64,000 nucleotides of DNA from Halichoerus grypus. Lineage: Eukaryota; Chordata; Mammalia; Carnivora; Phocidae. The notes beneath the pieces were generated by a model, which worked only from the letters and a program-made list of their open reading frames with translations, did no database searches and was not told the DNA's origin. The stretch spans positions 29,727,930 through 29,791,929 of the forward strand of contig NC_135726.1 in NCBI RefSeq assembly GCF_964656455.1. Direction: 5' to 3'. A program made the translations under genes and the position numbers. Positions 54,660-64,000 of this stretch are shown one piece after another. The first letter of the stretch is position 1. Every line of letters begins with the position of its first letter.

Positions 54660-54830
54660 ACTAAGTATCACACTAAGCACTGCATGGACTAGCTTATTTT
54701 AATACTGAAAACAACCTTATGTGGTTGGTACCAATATAATCCACATTTTATAGATGAGGATAAGGAAGTCTGGAAAAGATGAACAAACTTGCCCGGGTTA
54801 TACGGCAGGTAAGTAGCAGAAACAAGTTTT
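54660..54830 (-). repeat. MIR remnant, antisense
   Basis: 'attttatagatgaggataag', then 'aacttgcccgggttatacgg'. The MIR appears to resume after the SINE as 'aaactcaaagctgactaact' (to about 55062). Confidence 0.7.
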
Positions 54831-55021
54831 TTTGTTTGTTTGTTTTAATATTTTATTTATTTGACAGAGAGAGAGAGCACAGCAGGGGGAGCAGCAGAGG
54901 GAGAGGGAGAAGCAGGATCTCCGCTGAGTAGGGAGCCCAATGTGGGGCTCGATCCCAGAATCCTGGGATCATGACCTGAGCCGAAGGCAGCTGCTTAACT
55001 GACTGAGCCACTCAGGTGTCC
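54831..55021 (-). repeat. Can-SINE, full length
   Basis: TSD cagaaacaagtttt at 54817-54830 and 55022-55035. Tail is (TTTG)n. Confidence 0.96.
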
Positions 55022-55079
55022 CAGAAACAAGTTTTAAACTCAAAGCTGACTAACTCTAAAGTCACTATTTTGTTTTATT

Positions 55080-55292
55080 TTTTTATTTTTTATTTTTATT
55101 TTTTAAAAGATTTTATTTATTTATTTGACAGAGAGAGACACAGAGAGAGAGGGAACACAAGCAGGGGGAGTGGGAGAGGGAGAAGCAGGCTTCCCGCGGA
55201 GCAGGGAGCCTGATGCGGGGCTCGATCCCAGGACCTGGAATCATGACCTGAGCAGAAGGCAGACGCTTAACGACTGAGCCACCCAGGCACCC
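55080..55292 (-). repeat. Can-SINE, full length
   Basis: 17-bp TSD cactattttgttttatt at 55063-55079 and 55293-55309. Long (TTTTA)n tail. Confidence 0.97.
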
Positions 55293-55395
55293 CACTATTT
55301 TGTTTTATTGTTAATGTTGAATTATACAATATTTCTAACATAGAGAAAATAAACTAATACCCATGAAATTAAATAGATATTAATATTTGCCTTAG

Positions 55396-55575
55396 GGATG
55401 CCTGAGTGGCTCAGTCAGTTAAACGTCCGCCTTCGGCTCAGGTCATGATTCCAGGGTCCAGGGATGGCGTCCCATATCGGGCTCCTTGCTCAGCGGGGAG
55501 CCTGATTCTCCCTCTGCCTGCCGCTCCCGCTGCTTGTACTTGCACTCTCTCTCTCTCTGACTAATAAAATAAAAA
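55396..55575 (+). repeat. Can-SINE, full length
   Basis: TSD aatatttgccttag / aatatttggcttag at 55382-55395 and 55576-55589. Opposite orientation to its neighbour at 55080. Confidence 0.96.
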
Positions 55576-56141
55576 AATATTTGGCTTAGTTTACATCTCT
55601 TCTAAATAAAGTTATATAACTCTTCCTCTTCACCCATTTCCTTCTTTCCCCAGATGTTTATGGATACATACCTCTGTGATGAAGTTACAGAAACACATAT
55701 TGAAAAGATACATGGTAAATGGAGATCAGTAGTTAGCTCTGGAAAGAGAGGAATGGGACTGGGGATTTCAACAGTTACCCATTGTGTTTTATTCTTAAAA
55801 AACAAACAGGTTTCAAACAAATACTACATTTGTTAAATCTAGGTGGTGGGTTTATGGGTATCTGTATAATACTTCTATACTTTTATATTTTTGTACAGCT
55901 AAGTTTTCTAAAAAGTACCAGAATATAGGTTAATGCTGATTCAAGGCTTAGTCTAGAAATAGGAAGTTTTAAATGGCACATCATTTTGATCCCAAGAGCT
56001 TAAAAAAAAAGGATTATGTAGTAGGTGGATGGTTGTTGAATATAACTGTTGAAAGGACTTGTGTTCATAAAACAAACAGAAAGTTAGCTGATAAACACAT
56101 TCTCACATATACACTATATTAATTTAAAATATTTAATTTCA

Positions 56142-56362
56142 GGGGCGCCTGGGTGGCTCAGTCGTTGAGCGTCTGCCTTCGGCTCAGGTCATGATCCCAG
56201 GGTCCTGGGATCGAGCCCCGCATCGGGCTCCCTGCTCTGCGGGAAGCCTGCTTCTCCCTCCCCCACTCCCCCTGCTTGTGTTCCCTCTCTCGCTGTGTCT
56301 CTCTCTGTCAAATAAATAAACAAAATCTTTAAAAAATAAAAAAAATAAAAATAAAAAAAAAT
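56142..56362 (+). repeat. Can-SINE, full length, young
   Basis: Perfect 16-bp TSD aaaatatttaatttca at 56126-56141 and 56363-56378. Long uninterrupted A-rich tail and near-consensus head suggest recent insertion. Confidence 0.97.
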
Positions 56363-56429
56363 AAAATATTTAATTTCACTGGGACTTACAATTTCACGTA
56401 ATAAATTTTAATGGAAAATAGGTCTTTTA

Positions 56430-56620
56430 TTTTTTTTTTTTAAAGATTTTATTTATTTATTTGAGAGAGAGAGAGAGAGCATATGAGAGGGGGGAGGGTC
56501 AGAGGGAGAAGCAGACTCCCCGCTGAGCAGGGAGCCCGATGCGGGACTCGATCCCGGGACTCTAGGATCATGACCTGAGCCGAAGGCAGCCGCTTAACCA
56601 ACTGAGCCACCCAGGCGCCC
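56430..56620 (-). repeat. Can-SINE, full length
   Basis: 17-bp perfect TSD ggaaaataggtctttta at 56413-56429 and 56621-56637. Confidence 0.97.
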
Positions 56621-56792
56621 GGAAAATAGGTCTTTTAATATATTTAATGCTTTATTAATAGAATTAAGGACATGAATGTATGAAATCTTTTAAATAATTA
56701 TAAAAAATAAAGTCATTTTTTTTCCCCCTCAAATTAGGCCAGATTTCTTCTTTGGGCTCAAATTCCTATATACATTTAAGTAAGTATTGAAA

Positions 56793-56985
56793 GGGGCGCC
56801 TGGGTGGCTCAGTCCTTAAGCGTCTGCCTTCGGCTCAGGTCATGATCCTAGGGTCCTGGGATCGAGCCCTGCATTGGGCTCTCTCCTCAGCGAGAAGCCT
56901 GCTTCTCCCTCTCCCACTCCCCCTGCTTGTGTTCCCTCTCTCACTGTGTCTCTCTCTGTCAAATAAATAAATATCTTTAAAAAAA
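56793..56985 (+). repeat. Can-SINE, full length
   Basis: TSD aagtattgaaa / aagtattaaaa at 56782-56792 and 56986-56996. Confidence 0.95.
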
Positions 56986-57499
56986 AAGTATTAAAAACTG
57001 ATTAATGAAGGCTTGTCTAAAAATCAGAAATGTAAAAAACATTTGGCTCACCTAGAATATAAGGATGTTTAACTAAAATATATTATGAAAATGGTAACAC
57101 AAATTGCATTAAAGCCAAATGTACAGTGCTTATCAATACTCTTCCAAAACAACATCAGTTTCCATGAAAATGTCTCCAAAATATTATCCTCTGAAGTTAC
57201 AATAAATCAGACTAACCAACTAGAAATAAAATCAATTAAAACAAAGTAAATCCACCAAATTTTTCACAATAGCAAATACCCTGATATAATTAAAGTAACA
57301 AATTATAATGAGAGTGTACATAATTAATCATGCCTAGTAAAATATTTGTTTTACTATTTTTAATTAGAGATAACATTTCTCAACAACTTTTCCAGGATTA
57401 TTACTATCAACTAAAGGAATTAAATAGTGCTTTAGATGTTAACTCATCCAATATCATGCTGAGACATTAAGCTTGTTTTACATATAGGAAAACATTTTA

Positions 57500-57723
57500 T
57501 TATCTTTTTAAAAGATCCTTACTTATTTGAGAGAGGGAGAGAGAGAGTGCATGGGTGTACAAGCATACTCATGAAGGGGTGGGAGGAACAGAGGGAGAGG
57601 GACAAGTAGACTCTGCGCTGAGAGCAGAGCCCAGTGTGGGGCTCGATCTCATGACCCTGAGATTATGACCTGAGCCAAAATCAAGAGTCTGATGCTTAAC
57701 CAACTGAGCCACCCAGGTGCCCC
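57500..57723 (-). repeat. Can-SINE, oldest type
   Basis: Contains 'aaaatcaagagtctgatgct' and 'ggtgtacaagcatactcatg', and has an imperfect TSD (aggaaaacatttt / aggaaaaattttt). More diverged than its neighbours. Confidence 0.92.
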
Positions 57724-58440
57724 AGGAAAAATTTTTAAAGAAACATTTCATCTTGCCTCCTCCATTAAGCCAATTTAATACTCAGAAGTGTATCTGAGCT
57801 AATGTAAAAAAAATTAGTTTACACAGTAACTGAGCAAAAGATATATATTCTTTTAGTTGTAATCTTTTCTAATGTTTATATTGCTCTGCTTTTCCTATAA
57901 CTGTCATATAATCATCCCAACTTTTACTTAAGTATATTATGAATTATTACCTGACAGTAATTACTGTTCCTAAAAAAATTTACATGACAAGCACAATTTA
58001 TTTATCTCTACCTTCAGCCAAAAATTAAAATTCTAAAATAAGAAACTCAAGTAATTGGGGCTTTCATACTCATTAAAGATACCCATTTCAATAACCATAT
58101 CATTATTAATAAATATTAGGATGACACTGTTATGCACTTCAGAAATCCACAGTGCTGAAAACCAAATGTATCCCTTGTGTAGATTTCGACAAGTCTAGAT
58201 GCTTTCTCCCCACCAAAAGTACTGTCATCTTTATTTCCCCTTGATATATCACTAAAACAGTTCTCAGATATAGATCTCTCTCATTCTTCTCTCCCCTCAA
58301 GGTAAAATAAATCTAAGAGATCCTTGGCAACTCACTTGTCTTCCTCAAATTATGCAAATCCCTTTAATTTATCCCATCTTAGCCAACATTTTCCCCAAAG
58401 AAAACGTAAATTTAGAAAGTACATTAAAACAAAGGTAAGG

Positions 58441-58641
58441 TGGGGCGCCTGGGTGGCTCAGTCATTAAGCGTCTGCCTTCGGCTCAGGTCATGATCCCAG
58501 GGTCCTGGGATTGAGCCCCACATCGGGCTCCCTGCTCTGCGGGAAGTCTGCTTCTCCCTCTCCCACTCCCCCTGCTTGTGTTCCCTCTCTCACTTTGTGA
58601 GAGCTCTGTCAAATAAATAAAATCTTTAAAAAAAAAAAAAA
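58441..58641 (+). repeat. Can-SINE, full length
   Basis: TSD aaaggtaagg at 58431-58440 and 58642-58651. Pure A tail. Confidence 0.96.
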
Positions 58642-58954
58642 AAAGGTAAGGGGCAGATTTCAAGAACATCAGAGAAGAACTCAGTCATTTACAGACTATT
58701 GCTCCTCAAAGGACATCCTGGCAATGAGAAAATACATAAAAATCTGAGTGCCAGGCTTGCTTAGTAATTTTTTTTTAAATGACAAAACAGTAAGACTGGG
58801 CATATTTTTAATTCTCATGTCATGATCAAAAATAGAGGGTTAAAACATTTCATTGGGATATTTTAAATGAAAATGATAAAAAATTTAGTAGCTTGTCCTA
58901 ACAAGTGGGGAAACTTGAATATGAATCAGATTTCAGAGGCTATGTAAAATTATT

Positions 58955-59245
58955 AATTAACATACATGTGATACTGGTTGTGTAAAAGAATTTCCTCATT
59001 CTTAGGAGATGGATGATGAAGTATTTAGAAGTCTCATGACTACAATTTACTTTCAAATCATACACCCAAAACCAACAAAATCTACGTACTTATCTATAAA
59101 CGAATATAAAACAAACATGGCAAAATGTTAACAATTACTGAAGTGAAAGGCATTTATTTACTATTCTTTATTTACTTTTCTGGATACTGAATATTTTTTT
59201 TTCTTTTTGATACTGTATATTTTTCATTTAAAAAAAAACAGAAAA
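58955..59245 (+). mobile_element. L1-like 3'-end remnant
   Basis: 'cctcattcttaggagatgga', 'tgatgaagtatttagaagtc', 'acaatttactttcaaatcat' and the A run near 59230 resemble older L1 3' ends (same type as 29060). Confidence 0.6.
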
Positions 59246-60184
59246 TAGCTTTACCGATTTACTGCCTAGATACTAAGAACTCATTGACAGGAAATACACA
59301 TTTTCACAAGAGAATTTCACTTTAAAGTCTGGAATCCCAAGAACATAGACAGCTTTGTTTTTAGGAAAAATTTAAAACTGTACGGTCAGCCATAAACTTT
59401 TAAAAGTATTTCATAAATCGACAATATTTTAATTGATACAAAGCCCAATGGATAGATAATAATTTCCACAGAGAGAAAATAATTCCCTTGGTCATAGACA
59501 AGCTATCTACATCCCTCACTAATTTACCAGCTCTCACCAACTAATTTAATAAATCTATGCCACTGCTCATGAAGAAAAACACTTCCCTTTAGATCAGGCA
59601 AGAGGGGTCCCCTTCCTTGGGCTGCATGATTTAGAGGGTCTGGTTCCTTCGCCACACCCCTCCTCAGGGCCAAAAAGGTATATTATCCCTCCTCTCCTCC
59701 AAAACATGCTCCAGGAATGCAGTAATTGTCTACCTAAAACAGTCTCACACCTACTTGCAGAGCCCATCTGGGTCTATTTCCCTCAAGGAATTCCTCGTAG
59801 GGCAAGGAATATATATTGCCATATGTGTATGCTTAGGACAAAGAGATGTAGAGAGGGAGGAGGAGCTTGTGATGGAGGCTGAGAAGTCCACATTTGTTCA
59901 TGAGGTCCCTTGACATGCAGGATGAAACCAGGGCTGGAAAGGAAGTGGAACGGTCCACTTCTGCTATATTCTGACTATGGAACTCCAGAGAGTCCAAGAA
60001 TTCTAAATTCAAACCAGTGCTTCTGTTTGTCAAGGAAGAAGGACACAACTTTTTTAACAGTTTATTGGCTTTATTTACAACTTTTAAATATTCTGACATA
60101 CAATAATGAGAACTTCCATTTGTACTCTTTCTCTGGGACCCACAAATATTAGGGACAAGGCTGCATACAAAATAAATGGTTATA

Positions 60185-60385
60185 GGGACACCTGGGTGGC
60201 TCAGTTGGTTAAGCATCTGCCTTCGGCTCAGGTCATGGTCCCAGGGTCCTGGGATCGAGTCCTGCATCGGGCTCCTTGCTCAGCGGGGAGCCTGCTTCTC
60301 CCTCTGCCTGCTCTGCCTGCCGCTCCCCATGCTTGTGCTCTCTCTCTCTGACAAATAAATAAAATCTTAAAAAAAAAATAAATAG
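60185..60385 (+). repeat. Can-SINE, full length
   Basis: 16-bp perfect TSD aaaataaatggttata at 60169-60184 and 60386-60401. Middle type 'ctctgcctgctctgcctgcc'. Confidence 0.97.
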
Positions 60386-60649
60386 AAAATAAATGGTTAT
60401 ATAAAAAAAACAATAAAAAGGAAATAGGATCAGGTAATCTTTTTTAGACTACACCACTACAAAGCTATGTAAACTTTACATCTGGGCCTCAATTTCTACA
60501 AATGTAAACTTTTTAAAAATTGATTCATGATTAAAAGTACTTCTAGTTCTAAAGCTAAAAAAAAAATCCTTAAAGGAAGGAATCATTAAACAACAAGCTG
60601 ACTTAATAATTTATAAAAGCATTTTCAAATTCATTGTCATGTTTATTAA

Positions 60650-60790
60650 TCAGAAATTCAAAAATATGTATCCACATATTACAGATGAGAAAACTGCAGG
60701 GAAGGTAACTTGCCTAAGACTCCTAGGATAGTATGACAAGGTCAGGACTTGAACCCAGCCTCTAGACTCTAAATGCATTATCTCTTCCAC
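60650..60790 (-). repeat. MIR remnant, antisense
   Basis: 'attacagatgagaaaactgc', 'aggtaacttgcctaagactc' and 'ggacttgaacccagcctcta': the MIR core and tRNA-like part read backwards. Confidence 0.85.
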
Positions 60791-61259
60791 TTTATCAAAG
60801 AAACTTACACCTGAAAACCCACCTTCAAAAGATTTGTTGTCCTACACCAGAACTGAGAAACAAGTGACTGATGCCAAGAATAAAGATTAAAAACTATCTT
60901 ATTCTTCTCCTTCATAAATAGCTCATTTATCTGATGACAAAAATTCATGGCTTCAACCTTCTAGTATGCCTCAGTTCATAGTAAGAATACAACCACATGA
61001 ATAATATTAAGAAAGTGCTAAAAGCACATATCTAAAGCAACAGAATCAACAACAGCATTTTTACAAAATAAAATATAGCTATACTTTGGAAATCAGATTA
61101 TCTAGGGGAAAAGTAATACCAATTTGTGTAGTACTAACAATATCTAATGACTTAACTTGAAATTGTGTAAAATTATTTTGTAATCAATATTAATTGTTAA
61201 AACAAGTAAAAATAGCAGATTATGTATTACAAAAGCATAACTGCTTTTTTTCTCAATAC

Positions 61260-61450
61260 CTACTTTTCTTGAATCTGTGTTCAAGTCTTAGGTCTGTGAT
61301 TTATAAACTATGGTAACCTGAGTCCAGCTTCCTCATTTATAAATTAAGATGCCACTAGTAACATCAAAAGATCTTTGTGAAGATAAAATGTGATGACATA
61401 TAAAAAGTACCCACTGCAATGCCTAGTATAGGTAGGACAGGGGCTTACTA
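61260..61450 (+). repeat. MIR remnant
   Basis: 'gagtccagcttcctcattta', then 'gtgaagataaaatgtgatga' and 'cactgcaatgcctagtatag'. Diverged. Confidence 0.55.
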
Positions 61451-61729
61451 AGTAATTACTGAACGAATAGATTTTTTTTTCAAAAATTGCTGAATTTATT
61501 TAAATCAGTTAAATATGCATTATTATGAAATCTGAAACTAAGTTTTGGATAGTCAACTCTAAATCATTGTAGTCTAGATCACCAGATAATTCCTAGCATG
61601 AGAAGCAGAGAGGAAAGACTGAAGGATAAGATCCTCAAACAGGCGCTTCATAACATGAAGTCATAAAGTCATAAAACAGGCCCTTGTTGATTCATTCTTT
61701 AAAGGAATATTTTCTAATTCGCCTCATGG

Positions 61730-62200
61730 CTTGTGGAAGGCAGAATAATGACCCCCAAAGATATCGACCTCCTAATCCCCAAATCTGGGAATATGTTAAG
61801 TTATATTGCAAAAGGGAATTCAGATTGTAGATGAAATTATGTTGACCTTAAAATAGAGGGAGATTATCCTAGATTGTCCAAGGACCCACTGTAATCACAA
61901 GGGTCCTTATACGTGGAAGACAGTCATACAATGAGAGAATGACTTCACCAGCCGTCGTTGGAAGGGGGCCATAAGCCACAGAATGTGGGCAGCCTCCATA
62001 CACTGGCAAAGGTAAGAAAATGGATTCTTCCGTACAGTTTTTAGGAAAGAACACGGCCCTGCCAACATCTTCATTTTAGCCCAATGAGATACATTTTAGA
62101 CCTCTGACTTCCAGGACTATAAGGTAATAAACTTATGTTGTTCGAAGACACCAAATTTGTGATAATTTGTTACGGTAACAATAAGAAACTGCTACATGAC
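61730..62200 (+). mobile_element. MaLR-type solo LTR (MLT1-like)
   Basis: 'ggcagaataatgacccccaa', 'gggagattatcctagattgt', 'atcacaagggtccttatacg', 'gacttccaggactataaggt' and 'ataaacttatgttg' follow the order of ancient ERVL-MaLR LTRs. No internal retroviral sequence is seen on either side. The two short ORFs inside are non-coding shadows. Confidence 0.7.
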
Positions 62201-62239
62201 TATAGGTCACTTCCAGCTTCAATATTTCCAAACCCTAAG

Positions 62240-62460
62240 GCAACAGAGGATAGTGTGGGTTCCAGAGTCCTACTGCCTCTATTTGAAACCTTGCACTGCC
62301 ATTTACTAGCTGTATGACCCTGAGCAAACTATCTAACCATCCCATGCTTCAAGCCCCTATCTGTAAAAAGAGTAAATGTTAAGATCTACCTCACAGAGTT
62401 GTTTCAATTAAATGAGAAAATATATGTAAAGCCATGAATGTCAGTATAACTGCTCAGTAC
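62240..62460 (+). repeat. MIR remnant
   Basis: 'ggttccagagtcctactgcc', 'cactgccatttactagctgt', 'gaccctgagcaaactatcta' and 'gttgtttcaattaaatgaga': a well-preserved copy. Confidence 0.88.
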
Positions 62461-62696
62461 TTACTGGCTAGTTGTATGTTTATTATTTTTCATAATTATA
62501 CAAGTCTTCAAAGGAAAGTCTGTATATTTACCTTGATTTTCTAGGAATCTGTCTAATCACGGATATACACAACAATTTATCTATAAAGATGTTTATTATA
62601 CTATCCAAGAATAATAAACTGGTTAAATTATGGCACTTCTGCATTATAAATTATTATGAAGTCATTAAAATGGCAGTATAAGTCTTCCAATTAAGG

Positions 62697-63794
62697 CCAA
62701 GATGGAGTAATAAGAATTCGATTTACCTTCATACTTGACACAACCGAAAAACCAGGCAAAGTATGTAACACAACAGTTTTTAGACACTGGACATCAGGTA
62801 ACCCAAGACAGTGATCCCTGAGAGAAGGAAAACAAATGAGCTAAGACTGCTTCCTGTCCCAGCTTACTTCAAGGAGAGGGTTTCCAAGCTGCGGGATAGG
62901 GAAAGCAGGAAGCCATGTGCAATCTTACAGACTCCTTGAGTTGAGGAGACAGAGCTGGAAGTCCAGGAAAGCCAAGGCAGCCTGTTTGCAGGGGAAAGTT
63001 CTGGAGATGAGAAAGCTTCACAGGGAAACACCCCCAGAGATCTTCAGAAAGTCCCCTCTCAAGGCTTTAGGTAAGTACTGATCAGTGCTACTAGTTTGTG
63101 GAGAACATACTCAAAGTCCAGAACAAACTACCTGAAAGCAGCTGACATCTCACTAGGACTAAGAATAGCTCATCTTCCCATCAGCCCGAGTGGAAAATCT
63201 TGTATTTCACAAGGTGTTGGACAGAGAACTCACAAGGCTATTGTGTCAGTAGTGGGGGAAAATTAACCCTAGACTAAAGATTGCTCTAGTCCAGCCTAAC
63301 AAAGCCTAAAAACAGATCTTATACAGATAAACCAATTTCCAAGTAACTGCATCCCAGAACAAAACTCAAGAATATTTATAGGAATGTAAAAGTTTCCATC
63401 ACTTAACAAGGTCAAATTCAAAATGTCTGGCATCCATTAAAAAATTATCAGGCACGCAAAGCAGCAGCAAACACAAACCACACTGAGGAGAAAAATCAGT
63501 CATCAAAAGCAGACTCAGAAATGACACTGATGATAGATGTAGTAGACAAGGATAGTAGCACAACTATTATAATTACCCTCCAAATGTTCAGTAAGTTAGA
63601 GGAAAGATTGAGCATGTTAAGTAGAGACGTGTAAGACATAAAATGAATGAAAAAAATATTTAAGAAACACACTGGATGGGGATTACACAACAGAAGAAAA
63701 GAGTGGTGAATACATTCAAATAAAAACTATCCAAAAACAGAACAACAAAAAAATCCAACGTGAAAGGCAGAGTTTCGGCTCAATTAGACACAGA
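62697..63794 (+). mobile_element. Old L1, 5' end and 5' UTR
   Basis: Begins 'ggccaagatggagtaataag', the typical L1 5' terminus with its YY1-like CAAGATGG. Continues through 5' UTR landmarks, among them 'gactcagaaatgacactgat' and 'atgttcagtaagttagagga'. About 1.1 kb is visible before an insertion and the window end, so the element may be long. Confidence 0.75.
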
Positions 63795-64000
63795 TTTTTT
63801 TTTTTTATTATAAGTCACACTTTTGTGCATACGTACAAAGGAAAATGTAAGTGAAATAAATTGGTGAAGGTATCCCTAAAACTGCTTCCAAATTCAGAGT
63901 CCTAATTCTTCATCACTTTTCCACTCAGAGTCATCAATATCCAAGTTCTGCCACATAAAATTATCCTCTGTGCCATGAGAAGTCCTAGTGAGGAAGCATT
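63795..64000 (-). pseudogene. 3' end of an unidentified retrocopy
   Basis: Read on the minus strand from the window edge: 34 open codons ending 'HGTEDNFMWQNLDIDDSEWK' then SDEELGL and a TGA stop (63896-63894). A short 3' UTR of about 85 nt follows, then AATAAA merging into a 12-A run (63806-63795). It sits inside the L1 5' UTR. A poly(A) end joined to coding sequence inside a repeat points to retroposition of an mRNA. I do not recognise the protein; the acidic, Trp-containing tail is distinctive. Whether the copy is intact cannot be seen, as the rest lies beyond the window. Confidence 0.6.

Larger units (their letters stand above)
37138..64000 (-). other. CHD9: CHD9 large 5' intron, incomplete
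   Basis: At least 26.9 kb 5' of visible exon 1. No minus-strand frame resembling the large N-terminal CHD9 exon is present, so it starts beyond 64000. 37138-41080 has no Can-SINE; after that come 18 Can-SINEs, four L1 3' ends, two L1 copies, several MIR pieces and one LTR. Stretches with nothing recognised: 37140-38100, 39200-40600, 45060-46860, 53360-54650, 55600-56125, 56990-57490, 57740-58440 and 59250-60160. Confidence 0.75.

Noticed and set aside
59833..60267. 144-codon minus-strand ORF, the longest in the window
   Set aside because: Its first ~30 codons are Can-SINE sequence (60185-60385) and the rest is unique sequence with no recognisable domain; no splice or start context, so chance is the better explanation.

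Overview
The window is mammalian nuclear DNA, almost certainly from an arctoid carnivore (bear, seal or mustelid group). It holds about 31 copies of the carnivore tRNA-Lys-derived SINE (Can-SINE). Each has a head resembling 'gcgcctgggtggctcag', a pyrimidine-rich middle and an A-rich tail. Many have perfect 14-17 bp target-site duplications (TSDs), and there is also a young carnivore-type L1 3' end. The dog-specific young SINE head and the felid middle segment are not seen, so canids and cats are less likely; this species call is from memory of the SINE families.

The one protein-coding gene is on the minus strand: CHD9, an ATP-dependent chromatin remodeller of CHD subfamily III. Fourteen consecutive internal exons lie between 37137 and 1332. 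All have AG acceptors and GT donors and join in phase into one open frame of 737 codons plus 2 bases. In order they encode a lysine-rich linker, chromodomain 1, chromodomain 2, the first SNF2 helicase lobe (Walker A GLGKT, DEAH box, TGT motif) and the start of the second lobe. The large 5' coding exon known for the family is not in the window, nor are the rest of the helicase C lobe, SANT/SLIDE and BRK regions. They should lie beyond 64000 and before position 1 respectively.

Layout: 1-1331 is partial intron. 1332-8229 holds the helicase exons. 11473-16632 holds the lobe-1 entry and chromodomain 2 exons, with a rearranged L1 in between. 19086-21111 is a tight cluster with chromodomain 1. 25066-25177 and 36806-37137 are linker exons. 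From 37138 to the window end there is only intron, at least 26.9 kb. Its first 4 kb (to about 41.1 kb) is nearly free of young repeats and carries a CpG-containing patch with a YY1-like motif and a CTCF-like motif. The rest is dense in Can-SINEs, L1 3' ends, MIR and L2 remnants and one MaLR-like LTR. The window closes on the 3' end of an unidentified retrocopy inserted in an old L1 5' region.

No tRNA, rRNA, CRISPR, operon or other prokaryotic features are present. Almost all other ORFs in the window fall in repeats or are antisense to exons. The best leads are two small inversions inside L1 copies, the SINE-free candidate regulatory segment near 38-39 kb, the inverted SINE pair around the chromodomain 2 exons, and the terminal retrocopy.
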